Source of the DNA: Actinomycetes bacterium
GTDB taxonomy: Bacteria; Actinomycetota; Actinomycetes; Propionibacteriales; Nocardioidaceae
Direction of reading: 5' to 3'
Assembly (NCBI GenBank): GCA_023460975.1
Contig: JAEWOG010000020.1
Location: 24,209-88,208, forward strand
Length of the DNA stretch: 64,000 nt
Of this stretch, positions 50,159-58,390 are shown piece after piece. Numbering within the stretch: the stretch's first letter is position 1; every line of letters begins with the position of its first letter. The translations under genes were made by a program, and so were the position numbers. The notes under the pieces were generated by a model. It was not told where the DNA came from. It did not search any database and saw nothing but the letters and a program-made list of their open reading frames with translations.

Positions 50159-51940
50159 TCAGGGCCCGGTATCCGGCTGGCTCCCGTTTGTGAGGTCTGG
50201 GTGCTCGACGGTGGCCAGGTAACGGGTGGCGCCTTCGACACTTCGTCCGAACAGGTCGTAGATGCGGCGTACGTCGCCGCCGGTGGCGTGGATCTCGTGC
50301 AGGATGCGGTCCTCGCGCAGGGCCCGCGGCCGGACCCGACTGTCCCTCCACGGGAAGGAGTGCCCGCCGGGGACGAGGCGTGGCGCGGTGCGTCGGTTGA
50401 TGAGCAGGTGCGGGTTCGCGGTGGCCGGCCAGGTTCGGTTGCGGTGGTCGAGCCAGGCACTGAGCCGGGTCCTGAGGGGTGCGGCGAGCGGGATGTCTCG
50501 GCCGTTGAGGTGAAGGCGGCCGTCGACGATGTCGGTCAGCTGAAGCTCGCGGACCTGCTTGCCGGTCAGGCCGTGGAAGGCCACAAGTGCCACGGCGAGC
50601 GCGACGGCCGGGTTTGGCGAGTCGAGTTCGGCCCGGATCAGAACGGGGTCCAGCGGCAGCGGAAGATTCGTCGGAACGCGGGTCAGGTCGATGCCGCGCA
50701 TCGGATTGGCGAAGACGAGTCGGCGGCCCTTGAGGATCTTGAACAGCGACTTCAGGCCGTTCTCCGCGAAGTGGCGGTGGCTGGTGCCGGCGGGCAGGGC
50801 GGCGAGGGCGACCAGGATGTCGTCCTTGCTGATCTCGGCGAACGACTGACGCCCGGCTTCGACCCAAGCCTGCACGACGGGCGCGAGGCCCTGGATGTGG
50901 AGCTCGACTGTCTCCGGTTCGCGCGGCAGCTGGCGAGGTGCTTGTCGGGAGCCGCCGAGCATGATGTGCAGCCACAGCTGGAGGTGCTCGCGCATGGTGT
51001 CTGGGAGGGCTCCGGATCCGATGAACTTGGTGGTGAAGTACCGCTCGACCCGGGTGGGCACGTCCTCGATCAGGAGTCCGGCTTCGGCGAGGGTGGAGGT
51101 GATGGTGCCGTCGTAGCGGCGCAACGCCACGACGTCACTGGCACGGACCTTCGCGGTCGGAGTAGGCCGCAGGATCTGCAGCAGCCGCAGGGACTGCGTC
51201 ACGGCATTGCGCTGCCTGACGCTCCAGCCGTAGCGACGGGCGTGGTCGGCGACGATGGCCGCGCAATACCGCATCAGTTCGCTGTCCTCGACCAGGAGGC
51301 GTTGGCGCAGCACTTCGGGGTCCGGGTCCATGTCGAACAGGGTCAACTGTTCGAGCGCATGGTCGTCGAAGCTGGTGCCGGGCTGGTAGGGCAGTTGGTT
51401 CTTGTTCTTCTTGGACCACCGGCCGTCCCAGAGGACGTAGTCGGGCAGCGGTGTCACGCGCCGCTTGAAGACCATGTTGGCGAAGAACAGCTGTTGGCTG
51501 TTGTTGGCGTTGGCCAGGTCGGGGGCACGGGCGGATCCCTGCTCGAGGCGGGCATTCTCGAGGCACAGGCGACAGGCTTGTCGGTCGCTGACGTGGCTGG
51601 CGCGGCCGCAGTAGGCGCAGATGCCCTTGGGGTAGTGGGTTTGCCACCAGCGGCAGGACCAGCAGGTCCAGTTGTGGCGGGGGTAGACGCCCCAGGCCAG
51701 GCAGCCTTTGCAGGATCCGATGTGCTCGGGGCTGCGGGGATGGCATCGGCTGCACAGACCCTGACTGAAGTAGTCGGTGCGGGTGCGGCAGCGGGCACAG
51801 GGTGGCGCAGCGAACGGGCCGCCGGGCAGGCACTGGTAGCAGAAGTCGACCCTGGGGCTGGTCCACGCGACGCGGTTGCTCTGGCACCGGTTGCACTTGG
51901 GCGGCAGCCGCAACGCCGCGTTGGGGCCGGGCGCGGGCAT
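50159..51940 (-). CDS. Zinc-ribbon-rich, divergent tyrosine-recombinase-like protein
   Basis: A 593-residue protein. Residues about 15-130 contain seven CxxC or CxxxC pairs, a multi-zinc-ribbon DNA-binding array. The C-terminus resembles a tyrosine recombinase catalytic domain: GLTGKQVREL around the first Arg, HEIHATGGDVRRIYDLFGRSVEGATRYL at the end with a candidate Tyr, but the LGH histidine is replaced (FGR) and HxxR is not intact. It is last in a three-gene operon after a canonical integrase and a small HTH protein. That order recalls Tn554-type tnpA/tnpB/tnpC sets. Catalytic competence is doubtful; it may act as an accessory recombinase. Confidence 0.65.
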   Translation of the reverse strand: MPAPGPNAALRLPPKCNRCQSNRVAWTSPRVDFCYQCLPGGPFAAPPCARCRTRTDYFSQGLCSRCHPRSPEHIGSCKGCLAWGVYPRHNWTCWSCRWWQTHYPKGICAYCGRASHVSDRQACRLCLENARLEQGSARAPDLANANNSQQLFFANMVFKRRVTPLPDYVLWDGRWSKKNKNQLPYQPGTSFDDHALEQLTLFDMDPDPEVLRQRLLVEDSELMRYCAAIVADHARRYGWSVRQRNAVTQSLRLLQILRPTPTAKVRASDVVALRRYDGTITSTLAEAGLLIEDVPTRVERYFTTKFIGSGALPDTMREHLQLWLHIMLGGSRQAPRQLPREPETVELHIQGLAPVVQAWVEAGRQSFAEISKDDILVALAALPAGTSHRHFAENGLKSLFKILKGRRLVFANPMRGIDLTRVPTNLPLPLDPVLIRAELDSPNPAVALAVALVAFHGLTGKQVRELQLTDIVDGRLHLNGRDIPLAAPLRTRLSAWLDHRNRTWPATANPHLLINRRTAPRLVPGGHSFPWRDSRVRPRALREDRILHEIHATGGDVRRIYDLFGRSVEGATRYLATVEHPDLTNGSQPDTGP

Positions 51941-51978
51941 GCGGTGCTCGTCGTTTCCGTGGTTGATGCGGGTTCGGG

Positions 51979-52338
51979 CTACAGCGGTGGGGTCGAGCGC
52001 GGCTTGCCGAGCCGCGGTGTGACCGCCGGTGGCGTGCCGCCGTCGCCGTTCGGATCGCCATCACCGTTTCCGCCGTTGCCGTTGGCGGCGTCGGTGTTGC
52101 GGGGACGGCGCGCGGTGACCTTGTCCGGCTCGGGTGTCATCAGGTCGTTCGGGGTGCATTCCAGCACCGTGCACAGCACGTCGAGCTCATCGAGGCGCAT
52201 CGTCGGCGGGGTGCCGGCCCACCACGACGACATCTTGCCGGCGGAGATCTCAAGCCCTGCATCTGCCAGCATCCTGCGCAGCTCCGCGGACTTCCAGATC
52301 CCTCGTTCAGCGGCCCGTAGCCGCAAACTCCACTGCAT
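51979..52338 (-). CDS. Small HTH (XRE-like) protein of the recombinase module
   Basis: A 119-residue protein. Residues about 15-70 form a lambda/XRE-type helix-turn-helix (RRMLADAGLEISAGKMSSWWAG, then LDELDVLCTVLECTPNDLM). The tail is a low-complexity Gly/Asn/Asp/Pro linker. It lies 61 bases after the integrase and 38 before the zinc-ribbon gene, so it is probably the operon regulator or an accessory subunit comparable in position to TnpC. Confidence 0.7.
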   Translation of the reverse strand: MQWSLRLRAAERGIWKSAELRRMLADAGLEISAGKMSSWWAGTPPTMRLDELDVLCTVLECTPNDLMTPEPDKVTARRPRNTDAANGNGGNGDGDPNGDGGTPPAVTPRLGKPRSTPPL

Positions 52339-52399
52339 CGAGATCCTCTCCTTCGTTGCGTCAATCGGTTCTTCGGTCGGGTCAGTCGGGACAGGTCGG

Positions 52400-53485
52400 T
52401 CAGTGGGGGCGGAGGCCCAAGCGGGCCTCGACGCGGTCGCTCGCACTGTTCCAGGCGCTTTCGATGTGGTCGCTGCGGACATGCAGATAGCCCGAGGTCG
52501 TCGCCAGCCATTCGTGGCCAAGGAGTTCCTGGAGCGCCTTGATGTCCATGCCGGCCGCGTACAGCGACGATGCGCAGTAGTGCCGCAGCACGTGCGGTGT
52601 CAGCCGTCCCGACCACGCCGGCAACCACTCCTCGACCTGGATCCCCAGCCCGCGCCGCAGCGCGTTCGCGCCGACGCGCCCGCATCGGTCCAGATCGCGG
52701 TCGAACCGCTCGGAGGGGAGCAGCGGGGCGTCGGGATCAGCCCAGTCGTCGCCGTAGTGGGGGCGGACTTCGGCCAGCCACCAGTCGAGCAACTGGGTCG
52801 CGCCGTTGATCGCCGGGACCAGCCGTGGCTTGGGCCCGCGGCCCCCGGATCCCTTGCCGTGGCGGACGTGGAGCTTGCCGTACTCGCCCAGATCGGGACG
52901 CCAGTCGCGGATGTCGAGCATCACGGTCTCGTTGATCCGCAGCCCGAGTCGGCGCCACAACGAGGCAGCGAAGTAGTCGCGGGCCGCGGGCAGGTACTTG
53001 CGTGCCTGCGGGACCGACCCGCGCCAGGCGGTGAACAGCGAGTCGACCTCGTCATCCGACGGGGGCACCCGGACCTTGCCCAGCGATGCCCCGGATTGGC
53101 GGTTGAACTCATCGATGGGCTGCTCGACCAGCACACCGGTAGCACGGCGGATAGTGCCCTCGTAGCGGACGATCACGAAGTCGTAGAAGCCCGCCAGCGC
53201 GCCAGCCTTGCCCGCACGTGTCGACACACTGAGACCCAACCGACGCTGATGGGCCAAGAAGGCATCCGCGTCCGCACAGCTGGCCTCCCACAACGGTGTC
53301 GACAGCGAGCGAGCGAACTCGATGACGATCGACCTCGTCGAGCCGATGTGCCGATCAGTCAGACCAGCCGCGGACATAGCCAGCGCGTACTGGTCGACGA
53401 GCTCCTGCTCGAAGTCCGCGACCGCCTGCGCACCTATCAGTGCCGGATCAGCAGCGCTGCCACCCGGCAGCGCCACCAGCCCCAT
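52400..53485 (-). CDS. Tyrosine-type site-specific integrase
   Basis: A 361-residue recombinase. The N-terminal SAM-like core-binding domain spans about residues 25-115. The catalytic domain has all expected residues: Arg in LGLRINETV, Lys in RHGKGSG, HxxR in LTPHVLRHY, His in LLGH, and the Tyr nucleophile in TSGYLHV. Its length equals that of Tn554 TnpA. It opens a three-gene operon with an HTH protein and a zinc-ribbon integrase-like protein, suggesting an element that moves through cooperating recombinases. Confidence 0.87.
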   Translation of the reverse strand: MGLVALPGGSAADPALIGAQAVADFEQELVDQYALAMSAAGLTDRHIGSTRSIVIEFARSLSTPLWEASCADADAFLAHQRRLGLSVSTRAGKAGALAGFYDFVIVRYEGTIRRATGVLVEQPIDEFNRQSGASLGKVRVPPSDDEVDSLFTAWRGSVPQARKYLPAARDYFAASLWRRLGLRINETVMLDIRDWRPDLGEYGKLHVRHGKGSGGRGPKPRLVPAINGATQLLDWWLAEVRPHYGDDWADPDAPLLPSERFDRDLDRCGRVGANALRRGLGIQVEEWLPAWSGRLTPHVLRHYCASSLYAAGMDIKALQELLGHEWLATTSGYLHVRSDHIESAWNSASDRVEARLGLRPH

Positions 53486-53661
53486 CAGTCACCAACTTCA
53501 AGCGAGGCGATCATGCGTCGACAGTACAGGGAAACCGTCACTTACGCCGACGCTTCTTCAATTCGACTGCGGGTGAGAGTCGACCCAGCGCGACCTGCAC
53601 GAACGAGGCTCAGGGGCAACGGGCGTCCGATCGAACCTGAGCTCCTAGAGATTCCCGCAAG

Positions 53662-53676
53662 TTCAGGAATCCTGAA
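53662..53676. repeat. Short palindrome between the integrase and the GNAT gene
   Basis: TTCAGG-AAT-CCTGAA lies at the very end of the GNAT gene. It could be a terminator core or a boundary site of the recombinase element; no T-run follows. Confidence 0.3.
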
Positions 53677-54283
53677 GTCGATTTGGCGTGAAGATGCGGG
53701 TTGAGAGGTCGCTGGGGCAGGTGTGAGTGTGCATGTTCATGGAAGATGCAACCTCAGCGTGGCTTCCTGCGGGATCAGCAGGGGTGCGGCGTTCGACGAG
53801 GATGGTGTCGCGCCAGCGGCCGGCGTGCGGCCCGTAGTCCATGCGGGCGATGCGTTCTCGTCTGCCGACGGTGCGGAATCCGGCGCGCGCGTGGAGACGC
53901 AGGCTTGCGGTGTTCTCGGGGAAGATTGAGGACTGGACCGTCCAGATGCCCGCGTGGTCGGCGACGGCGAGGAATGCGGCCAGGAGCCTGGAGCCGACGC
54001 CCTGTCCTGCAGCATCCGGGTGGATGTAGATCGAGTGTTCGACGACGCCCGCATAGGCGGTCCGCGTTGAGGTGGGGGCCGCGGCAACCCATCCGTTGAC
54101 CCGATCTGCGGAGTCGAGGGCTACCAGGCTCAGCTCGGAGCGTTTGCAAGTGATGAACGCGGCCCAGTTCGCGGGCGGCACAGCTTCGAAGGTGGCGTGC
54201 CCGGTGGCGATCCCGGCTTGGTAGATGCTCGCGACCTCGGGCCAGTCGGACTCGACCATCGGCCGGAACCGGGACTCTGGCAT
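53663..54283 (-). CDS. GNAT N-acetyltransferase, ArsN-like
   Basis: A 206-residue phosphinothricin-acetyltransferase-like protein. The GNAT core has EHSIYIHPDAAGQGVGSRLLAAF for CoA binding and LHARAGFRTVGRRERIARMDYG at the acceptor end. In arsenic clusters this type (ArsN1) acetylates arsinothricin and related glutamate analogues. Its start shares one base with the arsR stop (TGATG), so it is in the arsR operon, which supports the ArsN role. The C-terminus is about 20 residues longer than usual. Phosphinothricin itself is an alternative substrate. Confidence 0.72.
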   Translation of the reverse strand: MPESRFRPMVESDWPEVASIYQAGIATGHATFEAVPPANWAAFITCKRSELSLVALDSADRVNGWVAAAPTSTRTAYAGVVEHSIYIHPDAAGQGVGSRLLAAFLAVADHAGIWTVQSSIFPENTASLRLHARAGFRTVGRRERIARMDYGPHAGRWRDTILVERRTPADPAGSHAEVASSMNMHTHTCPSDLSTRIFTPNRLQDS

Positions 54284-54627
54284 CAGGAGAGGAACGCCCG
54301 CGCGGCAGTGGCGAGCGTGTCGGTTGTGGGCTGGTAGTAGGCCCACTTACCGCGTTGCTCGCGGGTCACGAGTCCGGCTTCGACAAGGAGCTTCATGTGG
54401 TGTGACACGGTCGGCTGCGACAGTCCGACGGGTTCGGTGAGGTCGCACACGCACATCTCGCCCTCGCTGCTGCCGACGATCATCGCCATGAGCTTGACCC
54501 GGGTGGGGTCGCCGAGCGCTTTGAACACCCGGGCGAGCTGCTGTGCGGTCGCATCGTCGAGCGGTTGCCCCGGGATGCAACAGGTCGAGGCTTCGGGGGT
54601 GCTCTCGATGGTCGCGGGGGTGTTCAT
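54283..54627 (-). CDS. arsR: ArsR-family As(III)-responsive repressor
   Basis: A 114-residue winged-helix repressor. Vicinal Cys16-Cys17 near the N-terminus plus EMCVCDL (Cys59, Cys61) match the As(III) site type of Corynebacterium ArsR (Cys15, Cys16, Cys55). The recognition helix is LSQPTVSHHMKLL. It is divergent from the flavoprotein gene, and two ATTGA-N6-TCAAT-type operators lie between the two, so it probably controls both directions. Confidence 0.88.
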   Translation of the reverse strand: MNTPATIESTPEASTCCIPGQPLDDATAQQLARVFKALGDPTRVKLMAMIVGSSEGEMCVCDLTEPVGLSQPTVSHHMKLLVEAGLVTREQRGKWAYYQPTTDTLATAARAFLS

Positions 54628-54647
54628 GGCTCCATTCTGCCCTACGC

Positions 54648-54663
54648 ATTGACATCTGTCGAT
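54648..54663. promoter_or_regulatory. ArsR operator, site 1
   Basis: ATTGA-N6-TCGAT, an imperfect inverted repeat 21 bases upstream of arsR. Confidence 0.6.
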
Positions 54664-54684
54664 ACGTGAGGCAGGCTTGCTCAT

Positions 54685-54700
54685 ATTGAAGAACGTCAAT
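54685..54700. promoter_or_regulatory. ArsR operator, site 2
   Basis: ATTGA-N6-TCAAT, a perfect inverted repeat 16 bases before the flavoprotein start. It resembles the typical ATyGA-N6-TCrAT ArsR half-sites. Confidence 0.65.
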
Positions 54701-54715
54701 GCATGGAGGTTGGGT

Positions 54716-56035
54716 ATGGTTTCCGTCGTCGTTATCGGTGCAGGCCCGCAGGGGCTCGCAGCGGCCGCGCATCTACTGGAACGCGGATTGAACCCGCTCG
54801 TGCTGGAGGCCGGTGATGGTCCGGGGGCAGCTGTTGCGGAGTGGGGGCATGTGCGGCTGTTCTCGCCGTGGACGGAGCTCACCGATGCGGCGTCTCGACG
54901 CCTGCTGGAGCCGACGGGGTGGGTGGCGCCGGAGAAAGGCTATCCGACCGGGGCGCAGTGGATCGAGGGGTATCTCGCCCCGCTTGCGGACGCGCTGGGC
55001 GACCGGGTCCGGTATGGGGCTCGTGTGGTCGGAGCGGCGCGCAAGGGGCGGGATCTCGCGGTCGATGCCGGGCGAGCGGAGCAGCCGTTCGTCGTGCACG
55101 TCCGCCGCACGGATGGTGGGCAGGAGCGGATCGAGACCGACGCGGTGATCGACGCGTCGGGCACCTGGTACACCCGGAGTCCCGCGGGTGCTGACGGTCT
55201 CCCCGCGCTCGGTGAGGAGGCTGCAGTCCATGCGGGGCTGGTGGAGCATCGCATGCCCGCGATCGAGGATGCCCTGGGTTTGGCTGGTCAGCATGTGGTG
55301 GTGGTCGGCAACGGTCATTCTGCGGCGACGACGATCGGGATACTGTCGCGGGTAGCGAAGCGGGTGCCGGGGACGCGGATCAGCTGGGTGCTGCGCCGCG
55401 GCACGGTCGGCAATACGTTCGGCGGCGGGAGCGGGGACGAACTGCCCGAGCGCGGTGCGCTGGGTCAGCGGGCGAAGAAGGCGGTCGAGGACGGGCTTGT
55501 GGATCTCGTCACCGGGTTCCGTACCGAAGAGGTGGCGGTCGAGGACGGGCAGGCTGTGCTCCTCGCGGAGGACGGCCGCCGTTTGGAACCGGCATCGCGC
55601 GTGTTCGTCGCGACCGGGTTCCGGCCTGACCTGTCGTTCCTGTCCGAGATCCGGCTCGATCTCGACATGCGGTTGCAGGCTCCGGCGAAGGTCGCTGTCG
55701 AGGTGGACCCGAACCTGCATTCGTGCGGCTCCGTCCGTGCCACGGGAGCGGCGGACCTCGCACACCCGGAGCCGGGCTTCTACATCGTGGGGGCGAAGTC
55801 GTACGGGCGGGCGCCGACGTTCCTGGCTCTGACCGGGTTCGAGCAGGTCCGCAGCGTCGTCGCGGCGATCGCCGGCGACCGTGAGGCGGCCGCGCGCGTC
55901 GACCTCGTCCTGCCGGACACAGGGGTGTGTGGCGGGTCTGGCCTGTTCGACGCCCCGGACGATCAGGCGGCCTCGGACTCGTGCTGCGCGCCCGCGCCGC
56001 AGCTGGTCCAGATCGGCGCGAGGACCACGAGATGA
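54716..56035 (+). CDS. FAD-dependent oxidoreductase of the ars cluster
   Basis: A 439-residue flavoprotein. The FAD dinucleotide loop is VVIGAGPQGLAAAAHLLERG and a second NAD(P)-type loop is VVVVGNGHSAATTIG. FVATGFRPDLSFL is the ATG-type FAD contact. It resembles flavin monooxygenases or thioredoxin-reductase-like proteins found next to arsO. The C-terminus has a vicinal cysteine pair in SDSCCAPAPQL that could bind As(III) (inference). GGAGG precedes the ATG. It overlaps the second flavoprotein (ATGA). The substrate is unknown. Confidence 0.75.
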   Translation: MVSVVVIGAGPQGLAAAAHLLERGLNPLVLEAGDGPGAAVAEWGHVRLFSPWTELTDAASRRLLEPTGWVAPEKGYPTGAQWIEGYLAPLADALGDRVRYGARVVGAARKGRDLAVDAGRAEQPFVVHVRRTDGGQERIETDAVIDASGTWYTRSPAGADGLPALGEEAAVHAGLVEHRMPAIEDALGLAGQHVVVVGNGHSAATTIGILSRVAKRVPGTRISWVLRRGTVGNTFGGGSGDELPERGALGQRAKKAVEDGLVDLVTGFRTEEVAVEDGQAVLLAEDGRRLEPASRVFVATGFRPDLSFLSEIRLDLDMRLQAPAKVAVEVDPNLHSCGSVRATGAADLAHPEPGFYIVGAKSYGRAPTFLALTGFEQVRSVVAAIAGDREAAARVDLVLPDTGVCGGSGLFDAPDDQAASDSCCAPAPQLVQIGARTTR

Positions 56036-57096
56036 GCCGGGGCCGCCTGCTGATCGTCGGCGGCGGGCAGTCCGGCCTCGCCGCAGCCCGCACCGGACGC
56101 GTCCGGGGCTGGGAACCGGTCGTCCTGGAGGCCGGTGACGAGCCGGTCGGGTCCTGGCCGCGCTACTACGACAGCCTGCGCCTGTTCTCCCCACGCCGGT
56201 TCAGTTCCTTCCCCGGGTACCCGTTCCCCGGCGACCCGGACGGCTACCCGGGCCGCGACGAGGTCGTCGAGTACCTGCGCGGATACGCCGACCGGCTCGG
56301 CGTCGAGGTCCGGACCAATGCCCGCGTCGTCGACGTCACCGCCGACGGGCCGGCGTTCACGGTGGAGTTGGCTGACGGGAGCAGCCTGGTCGGTGACGCG
56401 CTCATCGCCGCTTCCGGTTCGTTCGGCAATCCCCACGTGCCGGCGATCCCCGGCAGGGGGGCATTCGAGGGGCGGGTTCTGCATGTGGCCGACTACCGGT
56501 CGCCGGAGGAGTTCGCCGGGCAGCGGGTCGTGGTCGTCGGGGCGGGCAACTCCGCCGTGCAGGTGGCCCACGAGCTCGCCGAGCACGCGGAGACGTCGCT
56601 GGCGGTGCGGGACCGGGTGCGGTTCGCGCCGCAGATGATCGCCGGACGCGACCTGCACTGGTGGCTGCGCCTCACGCGCGCCGACCTGCTCCCGCCATCG
56701 GTCCTCGAACGGCTCGTCACCGGCACCCCGGTGATCGGGACCGACACGTACAAGCGGGCGCTGGAGGCGGGCCGGCCCGACCAGCGGCCCATGTTCACCG
56801 CGTTGTCCCCGGACGGGGTCGTGTGGCCTGACGTCTCCCGGGAGCAGGTCGACGCCGTGATCTTCGCGACCGGCTACCGGCCGCACCTGACCTACCTGAC
56901 CTCGCTTGGCGTCCTCGACGGGGCCGGCAGGCCCCGGCACGACCGCGGTGTCTCGACCGCGCTGCCGGGGCTGGGCTTCCTCGGTGTGGAGTTCCAGCGG
57001 TCGTTCTCCTCGAACACGCTGCGCGGGGTGCACCGCGACGCCCGGCACGTCGTCGACGCCCTGACCAGGCTGCCGCGGGGTGCCGCCGTTGCCTGA
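56032..57096 (+). CDS. Flavin-containing monooxygenase, ArsO-like
   Basis: A 354-residue class B-type flavin monooxygenase. The FAD loop is LLIVGGGQSGLAAARTG, the NADPH loop is VVVVGAGNSAVQVAHELA, and IFATGYRPHL is the typical ATGY motif. The FMO-like region around RYYDSLRLFSPRRFSSFPG fits ArsO proteins, which occur with arsR and are proposed to act on organoarsenicals. The reaction is not established for this protein. It is coupled to the upstream flavoprotein and overlaps the MFS gene by 17 bases. Confidence 0.78.
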   Translation: MSRGRLLIVGGGQSGLAAARTGRVRGWEPVVLEAGDEPVGSWPRYYDSLRLFSPRRFSSFPGYPFPGDPDGYPGRDEVVEYLRGYADRLGVEVRTNARVVDVTADGPAFTVELADGSSLVGDALIAASGSFGNPHVPAIPGRGAFEGRVLHVADYRSPEEFAGQRVVVVGAGNSAVQVAHELAEHAETSLAVRDRVRFAPQMIAGRDLHWWLRLTRADLLPPSVLERLVTGTPVIGTDTYKRALEAGRPDQRPMFTALSPDGVVWPDVSREQVDAVIFATGYRPHLTYLTSLGVLDGAGRPRHDRGVSTALPGLGFLGVEFQRSFSSNTLRGVHRDARHVVDALTRLPRGAAVA

Positions 57097-58330
57097 GCCC
57101 GGACCCCGCCCATCGCTGGGAGCGGTGCTGGCGGCGCTGTGCGTGACCGAGATCGTCTCCTGGGGGCTGCTCTACTACGCCTTTCCGGTGCTCGCGCCAC
57201 GGATCAGCGCCGACACCGGTTGGTCCTCGATGGCCGTCACCTCGGCGTTCTCGGCGGCACTGGTGGTCTCGGCGCTGGTCGGGGTCCCGGTCGGCCGCGT
57301 CATCGACCGGCGCGGACCGCGGCTGGTCATGACGGTCGGGTCGGTCCTTGGAGTCCTGGCTCTCGTGGTGATCGGCACGGCAGGGAGCCTGCCGGTCTTC
57401 GTCGCCGGGTGGGTGCTCGCCGGGGCCGCGATGGCCGGGGTGCTCTACCCGCCGGCGTTCGCCGCGGTCACCGGCTGGTTCGACGCACGCCGTCTCGGGG
57501 CGCTGGCCACGCTCACGCTCGTCGCGGGCCTGGCCAGTACGGTCTTCGCGCCGCTGACGGCGGTCGCGGGCGAGCAGCTGGGCTGGCGGGCGACCTACCT
57601 GTGGGCGGCAGCCACCCTCGCCGTCGTCACAGTGCCGGCCCACTGGCTCCTGCTGCGACGCCCCTGGCCCGCGCGCGGGCATCGCGACGCGCCCGCCGCC
57701 GACAGCGCCCATGCCGTCGCGGTCCTGCGCAGCGCGCGGTTCTGGCTGCTCACGGGCGGTTTGACCGCGGCGTCGCTGGCCATGTACACGGGCCTGCTGG
57801 CCCTGGTCCCGCTCATGCTCGAGCGCGGCCTCGACGCCCGGGCCGCAGCCTGGGTGCTCGGCCTCGGGGGCGTCGGCCAGGTCGCCGGACGCCTCGTCTA
57901 CACCGGCCTGGCGCACCGGGCCTCGCTGACCGCGCGCACCGCCGCCGTGTTCATCCTGGTGACTGCGAGCACGCTGGTCCTGGCCGTGGTGCCGGGCCCG
58001 GTGGGCCTGCTGATCGCGGCGTCGATGCTCGCCGGAGTCGGCCGCGGGATCGCCACGCTGCTGCAGGCGACCGCGATCACCGACCGCTGGGGAGAGCGCG
58101 CCTACGGCCACCTCTCCGGCGTCCTCGGCCTCCCGGTCCTGCTGGCCGCCGCCCTCGCCCCGTTCGCCGGGGCCGTCCTCGCCGAGGTGACCGGGAGCTA
58201 CGCGAGGGCATTCGCCGTCCTGACCGCCCTGGCTGCAGTCGGGACGGCCCTGATGATCGCCAGCGCGTGGACGAGGGCCTGCGCGGAGCAGCCACTCCTC
58301 CCGCCGCGTGGCGTTCATAGTCGAGGTTGA
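57080..58330 (+). CDS. MFS transporter of the ars cluster
   Basis: A 416-residue MFS protein with about 12 transmembrane segments. Motif A is GVPVGRVIDRRGPR. It resembles the monocarboxylate/oxalate-formate branch rather than ArsJ or Acr3. The GTG start overlaps the ArsO-like gene, so all three plus-strand genes form one operon. It may export the product of the flavin monooxygenases; this is inferred from linkage only. Confidence 0.78.
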   Translation: MPPLPEPGPRPSLGAVLAALCVTEIVSWGLLYYAFPVLAPRISADTGWSSMAVTSAFSAALVVSALVGVPVGRVIDRRGPRLVMTVGSVLGVLALVVIGTAGSLPVFVAGWVLAGAAMAGVLYPPAFAAVTGWFDARRLGALATLTLVAGLASTVFAPLTAVAGEQLGWRATYLWAAATLAVVTVPAHWLLLRRPWPARGHRDAPAADSAHAVAVLRSARFWLLTGGLTAASLAMYTGLLALVPLMLERGLDARAAAWVLGLGGVGQVAGRLVYTGLAHRASLTARTAAVFILVTASTLVLAVVPGPVGLLIAASMLAGVGRGIATLLQATAITDRWGERAYGHLSGVLGLPVLLAAALAPFAGAVLAEVTGSYARAFAVLTALAAVGTALMIASAWTRACAEQPLLPPRGVHSRG

Positions 58331-58346
58331 GGTCATCGGAGCCGAC

Positions 58347-58390
58347 AATAGGTCAGCATTCACTGTATAGTTCAGCGTATGCTGACTATT
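58347..58390 (+). promoter_or_regulatory. Candidate CmtR operator/promoter region
   Basis: Half-sites related to AATAG(n)TCAGCAT occur at 58347-58359 and, inverted, at 58379-58390 (overlapping the cmtR start), with a third partial copy TATAGTTCAGC at 58366-58376. The arrangement fits binding by a dimeric ArsR/SmtB repressor over the promoter. Confidence 0.5.

Noticed and set aside
50045..53704. A 1219-codon open frame on the plus strand opposite the recombinase module
   Set aside because: It is the complement of three genes with clear recombinase, HTH and zinc-ribbon motifs; its own protein is low-complexity and matches nothing. High G+C makes long antisense frames common.
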